From the NCBI GenBank assembly GCA_000310025.1, contig FN648635.1, forward strand, positions 87,752 through 98,862: 11,111 nt of DNA. Reading direction: 5' to 3'. Every line of letters begins with the position of its first letter. Position 1 is the first letter of the stretch. The stretch comes from Ectocarpus siliculosus. Lineage: Eukaryota; Sar; Phaeophyceae; Ectocarpales; Ectocarpaceae. Below the pieces are notes generated by a model, which searched no databases, was not told the origin of the DNA, and saw only the letters and a program-made list of their open reading frames with translations. Positions 7,593 to 11,111 of the stretch are shown piece after piece. The translations under genes were made by a program, and so were the position numbers.

Positions 7593-8874
7593 ATGCTGAG
7601 TTTTTTTAAACCGACGATCACTACGGGCGGCGGGAAGGGGTCGAGGGACGTGATGGATAGCAGCGGTGGCGCAAGCAGTGACGTTTAGGTGGTTACGACG
7701 GGAGTTGCAGGCGGGCGTGAGGGCGGAGCAGGCGCGGGTAGCGACGCTGAGGTGGTTGCGACGGGAGTTGCAGGAGGGCGTGAGGGCGGAACGGGCACGG
7801 GTAGCGACGGTGAGGTGGTTGCGACGGAGTTGTGAACGGGCGTGAGGGTTGTGAGGGCGCGAGCAGCGAAATGGATGGAACTTTCTCCGACGCTGCACAC
7901 GAGAGTGGTTCGACCGATATGGTGCGCGTCCAAAACCCCCTCCGCTGCGTGGGATTGCGTCCGAATGTTCGGGAGCCTCTTCTTCAACACTACCCAGCAG
8001 CTTTGCATGGTGTCGTCAAAAAGGGGCTGTCGTGGGAGGCTCGGATAGACCCGAATGGCGTGGCTCTTTACGCCGTGGAATCCGTCTCCCGCGGCATCCT
8101 GAGCCCAGGTTGTGCTGGAGCAGTGGAAGAACCAGGAGGCACGTGCGAGCCGTGTGTTGACATCAAGGGTAGTAAGGTTTACAGAGGTGAGACCACGTAG
8201 CGAAAAAAACGCGAAATAGGAAGGCACAACTAGGAAGGCAAGACCATTTAACTGTCGTACCCTCATTCCACCACACATCATGTACTTTTTTTTAATTGGA
8301 TTGTTCCCTCTGCACCCCTTCCGTCTTGGAGCAGATCTGGTTCAACGATCGATCATCGTTGGAGCCAGAAGACTCAAGGTTGAAGCACCTTGCTCTAGAT
8401 TTGTTGCCTCCTCATCAGCAACGAGGCAGGCTGACGCGGTGGAAGAAGAAGTTCGAAGTGCAGAAACTGTACACTTTGAACCAACTCAGGAAGTGCGCGG
8501 CTTTGCATGGTCGTGTTGCACTCGCGAAGAGTATCTTCATTTACATGGCAGACAATGACGTGAATGGCATTCGAAGGTTGATGGCTCAAGCGCGGCGAGA
8601 CGGCTTGTCGCTGAGTGGTATCATGCATAGGTTAGAGCAGGCGGTGAATGGCAAGTATAGTGCCAAAGGGTTCAGCGAGGATGAGTTTGACTTGGCAATA
8701 CTGGAGGGGCTTCGGGGAGTGGATAATAAGTACCATCCAAGACAAATTGCTAATATTTGTGGATGGGTGTTGCACGTGACGAAGGTGATTCCACCGCCGT
8801 AGGCTCATCGACAGCCCCTCTTCGGTATGTTGCCGGCTTGACTAAGCTTGGAATGATGACGGTTCGACGTATAG
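7593..8874 (+). pseudogene. Decayed multi-exon gene, probably mobile-element-derived, unknown function
   Basis: The start is ATG 7593 (M-L-S-F-F-K-P...), followed by a Gly-rich segment with a 63-bp (21-residue) coding minisatellite. Lesion 1: TAG at 7686-7688 where the next two repeat units have GAG. Lesion 2: one G is missing at about 7826-7827 (ACGGAG against ACGGGAG in the previous unit). Beyond it the shifted frame is open from about 7829 to 8198 (C-E-P-C at about 8147-8158). An exon end at AAG|GTTTAC (8176) joins in phase 0 to an exon starting at 8332 or 8335; the stronger AGAG|GTGAGA donor at 8186 would break the frame. That exon is a well-formed helical, charged stretch (...LYTLNQLRKCAALHGR..., then GFSEDEFDLAILEGLRG). 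Lesion 3: TAG at 8800-8802; a neighbouring frame continues (STAPLRYVAGLTKLGMMTVRR) to a donor ATAG|GTATGT at 8874. From memory only, the helical part and the F-[ST]-E-[ED]-[DE] segment recall large uncharacterised proteins, likely of transposon origin, in basidiomycetes and sponges. Sequencing error could explain lesion 2. Confidence 0.6.
7687..7848. repeat. 63-bp coding minisatellite, two and a half units
   Basis: Units start at 7687, 7750 and 7813 (AGGTGGTTRCGACGGGAGTT), exactly 63 bp apart; the third is partial and altered after about 7826. The period is divisible by three, so the repeat encodes a 21-residue Val/Gly/Arg/Glu-rich motif in the plus frame and fits expansion inside a once-functional gene. 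Confidence 0.9.
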
Positions 8875-9134
8875 GTATGTGTCATTTGGTTGTGTCATTT
8901 CGCTACATTCGACCGAGGTCAAATGTCGTGGACTTGTCGCAGAGGCTAGAGAAGTTCTAAGCTACTTGTAGCTGAGGGGTTGTCCCCAAGCACTACTGCT
9001 GTACTTCGACGTGGCAATCTACACCTTCCTAGTAACAAGGTCCTGCTTGCACGTCGTGCCGTGAACACCACCACACGCAAGCACACGCAATGGGAGAAGG
9101 AGAAAGCCAAAAGAAAGCCTGTAAGAAAATATTC

Positions 9135-9223
9135 AAAAAAAAAAAACTTTTTTCACACCCCTCCCGGGGGGGGGGGGGGGTAGGGTTAGGTGTCGGAATT
9201 TTTTTTTTTTGTGCACCCTTGGC
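9135..9223 (-). repeat. Homopolymer-rich element, copy 2
   Basis: Plus strand order: A12 (9135-9146), C, T6, CACACCCCTCCC, G15 (9166-9180), TAGGGTTAGGTGTCGGAA, a run of T, GTGCACCCTTGGC. Read on the minus strand, GCCAAGGGTGCACAA, the A run, and TTCCGACACCTAACCCT correspond block by block to copy 1 at 6124-6167. The A-run/C/T-run plus G-run block has the same plus-strand orientation in both copies although the other blocks are inverted. Confidence 0.75.
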
Positions 9224-9517
9224 AGAGCTCGAAGTATTTTAGATGCTCTACATACCAAGCTCTCCCGCGACATCGCTCCTCCGACGCAATGGAACTCTCT
9301 TCTTTTCATTTGGGGGGGGGTAGGGGGACGACTCGAGCGGGAAGAGCGAGGTGCACGAGAACAACTCAACTTATGCCTCCACTAGTTAAATGATAGGACC
9401 GGCAGTAGTAGCGTTGGAGTGTTGTTTGAGCCCACCCGTACCTCCTTTCACCATCACCGTATGTATACTCGTGTACATGGGGAAGGGAACATAAACGGCG
9501 TGAGGGTGCTTCGCGGG

Positions 9518-9547
9518 GCTTCCGCCCTCGCTGCTTCCGCCCTCGCT
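9518..9547. repeat. 15-bp direct tandem duplication
   Basis: GCTTCCGCCCTCGCT occurs twice in direct succession, followed shortly by a C11 run. Confidence 0.95.
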
Positions 9548-9789
9548 GTTGCCCTGCCCCCCCCCCCGGCATGATATGCGTGTATTATTACGTCTGCATA
9601 TCATTTTGTAGGGCAATTCGGGAGTTGTTCCGGAAGAACTAATCATAGGAGTAGAGATTTGAAGATGTCCGTCCTCCCACCAATCACGTGTCGAAAACGT
9701 ACTTATGTACTGCTGTAGGACATCATGTAGGAGGGAGGTACTGTAGCTGATTGTCTGACGGTCACGCTGGCGAGAGGGTGTGGCGGACG

Positions 9790-9815
9790 ACAGACTTACA
9801 GCACAGACTTACAGC
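9790..9815. repeat. 13-bp direct tandem duplication
   Basis: ACAGACTTACAGC occurs twice in direct succession. Confidence 0.95.
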
Positions 9816-9847
9816 ACAGCAGTGCATGAGACCGCTGTTCGGACAAA

Positions 9848-9861
9848 GGGTTAGGGTTAGG
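9848..9861 (+). repeat. Interstitial telomere-like repeat
   Basis: GGGTTAGGGTTAGG, a little over two TTAGGG units. TAGGGTTAGG also occurs within the homopolymer element at 9181-9190, and CCTAACCC at 6158-6165. It is too short to be a telomere. Confidence 0.7.
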
Positions 9862-10860
9862 CATGCGTTGTAGTAGGCGTCGGGTTCGACTGTCATGGGC
9901 GGTTGCCTTCTGGCGGCAGCACAACAAGCAAACTAGGCGACACAGCAGTTGAACGTGCTCTGCTGTAATCTGCAGTTTGGTCTTCGAGCTTGCCACACAG
10001 ATGAAGCCCCTCCTCAAACAGAGACAGCAAGACGCACACACACTGCCGTAGGCCAAAGGGCGGCTAAGTACCCACATACGAGGCGTCGGGGGCTGTTATT
10101 GTAGCCCGTTGCCGTTGCTACTAGCTTAAGCTAGGGGGGCACGTGTCGCACATTGTCACAACACCAGGGAAGCAACTGGTTAATCAAAGATGGATGGTAG
10201 GTTCGTCCACACCAAACAAAACTTGAACTCGTTCCCGGGCTGCTCAGCAGCAGTCAGTCCTGCGTCCACGGGAGACTGCTGTGGACGGGTGATGTGTGAG
10301 CCTATGCAGTGGCAGTGGTGGCCTCTGTCTGAGGTTCCTTCCATAGTTATCTACGTCTCCTCAACTCTCTCTCTACCCCGCTTATTTTTAGCGCTTCGAG
10401 GGAATTAGGTCAAAAGTATTGTTTGGGAGCGGCGAGGCCCTTCCATGTTCACATGGATGTTAACGATCATTCGAGGCAGCGTAATATCGCTGTGTGCCTC
10501 ACCCCAGGGAGGTTACACATGCCTAGCGCTACGAAGAGACCCACACACTCTATCGGTCCGCTTGCGTTTGAGGATGTAAATGTATGGGGTGTAATTTTAT
10601 CGACGGCGTTCGAGGTTCGAGAGTGTATACGGAGCGCAACATGACCGACCGCGTTCGAGGGGCTAATTCGCACCATGAACGAAAACTGTACACGTGTGAC
10701 TGGGTGTCAGCGTTTCTGTGAGCTCGCTGTGTGATGAGGGTTTGTCCTGTGTACTCCTGTGTAGTCCCACATGATCGCCCTGCTTCGGGCTGATGTTTTT
10801 TACCATGCGGCCAATCTTTGCCCTTCGTCTATTCTAATCATTCTGTCACAATGTCTACAG

Positions 10861-11111
10861 GCCAGCTCCATGGCCAGGGCTGGCGTCGCTTTGGCCGCCG
10901 CTTCGAATTGTGGTTGGGGGATACACGTGGAAAGAGGCTACGCGAAATCTTTGAGGCCGCGTCTGCGGGAAGCGTCTGGGCGAGGTGCGAGATTGAAGAC
11001 CGTTTCCCAGTTCAAGGAAGGCTGGATCACGCTTGTTGCAGGAGTACACTAGTCTCGTTTTTTGGGGTTGCAGAATTAGGCGATGCATTTACTGGCAATC
11101 TCTGCACGGGG
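10861..11111 (+). CDS. Probable exon, partial, unknown product
   Basis: A plus-strand frame is open from about 10792 to the right edge without a stop. It is preceded by a good acceptor (CTAATCATTCTG...TCTACAG|GCC, with a branch-like CTAAT). Read after the acceptor it gives Q-L-H-G-Q-G-W-R-R-F-G-R-R-F-E-L-W...CRSTLVSFFGVAELGD, a basic N-terminal part followed by a mixed, protein-like sequence. The acceptor needs a phase-1 donor, which the GTATGT donor at 8874 supplies, so it could continue the decayed gene upstream. Alternatively the in-frame ATG at 10851 (GTCACAATGTC) starts a new gene. The competing frame that starts at 10771 stops at 11052. I do not recognise the family. Confidence 0.4.

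Larger units (their letters stand above)
8875..10860. other. Gene-poor, repeat-rich stretch or long intron
   Basis: No convincing coding frame. It holds the second homopolymer element (9135-9223), G9 at 9312-9320, C11 at 9557-9567, two short tandem duplications (9518-9547 and 9790-9815), an interstitial telomere-like motif (9848-9861) and three CTGCTGTA octamers. If the exon at 10861 belongs to the decayed gene ending at 8874, this would be one intron of about 2 kb. Confidence 0.5.

Noticed and set aside
7685-8281. Minus-strand frame of about 198 residues over the 63-bp repeat
   Set aside because: It is Pro/Ala/Thr-rich complement of the Gly/Val repeat; the plus strand has splice signals and better protein composition.
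9848-9861. A chromosome end
   Set aside because: Only about two TTAGGG-type units are present and ordinary sequence continues on both sides.
9875-9905. A tRNA T-arm-like GGGTTCGACTG
   Set aside because: No matching acceptor, D-arm or anticodon stem could be placed around it.
10423-10676. Short open frames on both strands
   Set aside because: Both strands are open over the same stretch with no domain, start context or splice partner to choose between them.

Overview
This window looks like nuclear DNA of a eukaryote with spliced genes, and the style fits a stramenopile, most likely a brown alga (Phaeophyceae). The signs are GT...AG introns of roughly 600-750 bp, Kozak-like starts, TTAGGG-type telomeric motifs, CAG and CTG-rich microsatellites, long homopolymer runs and low gene density. 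The lineage is inferred from style only; no marker gene is present. Nothing bacterial, plasmid-like or phage-like was seen: no operons, Shine-Dalgarno sites, CRISPR array, rRNA or recognisable tRNA.

Layout. (1) Positions 1-1739 hold, on the minus strand, the first two exons of a gene that continues beyond the left edge. Its predicted product has an AT-hook-like basic N-terminus, a long low-complexity acidic/serine linker and a SAP-like segment, so it is probably a nuclear nucleic-acid-binding protein. A 12-bp E2F-like palindrome lies about 150 bp upstream of its start. (2) Positions 1951-3600 are non-coding satellite DNA built from CATG/CCATGG dyads. The central part is an ordered array of seven units of about 106 bp, each with several nested palindromes. 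(3) Positions 3839-4672 are an inverted-repeat (foldback) element with arms of about 320 bp. (4) Positions 4673-6120 show no convincing gene. (5) Positions 6245-7488 hold a TATA box and a small C2H2 zinc-finger gene with a (GCA)15 tract in its intron. (6) Positions 7593-8874 hold a decayed multi-exon gene with an in-frame TAG, a one-base deletion inside a 63-bp coding minisatellite, and a third frame break. Its conserved part is reminiscent of large, uncharacterised, probably transposon-derived proteins of fungi and sponges. (7) Positions 8875-10860 are simple repeats, including the second copy of an odd A/T-run plus G-run element also seen near 6124. (8) From 10861 to the right edge an open frame behind a good splice acceptor looks like another plus-strand exon, phase-compatible with the gene in (6).

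The genes do not form an evident pathway. The region reads as repeat-rich chromosomal DNA with two nucleic-acid-binding-type genes and a probable mobile-element relic. The items most worth following up are the palindromic satellite, the foldback element, the paired homopolymer elements and the over-represented CTGCTGTA octamer. Exon boundaries come from splice consensus and frame only, with no transcript support.
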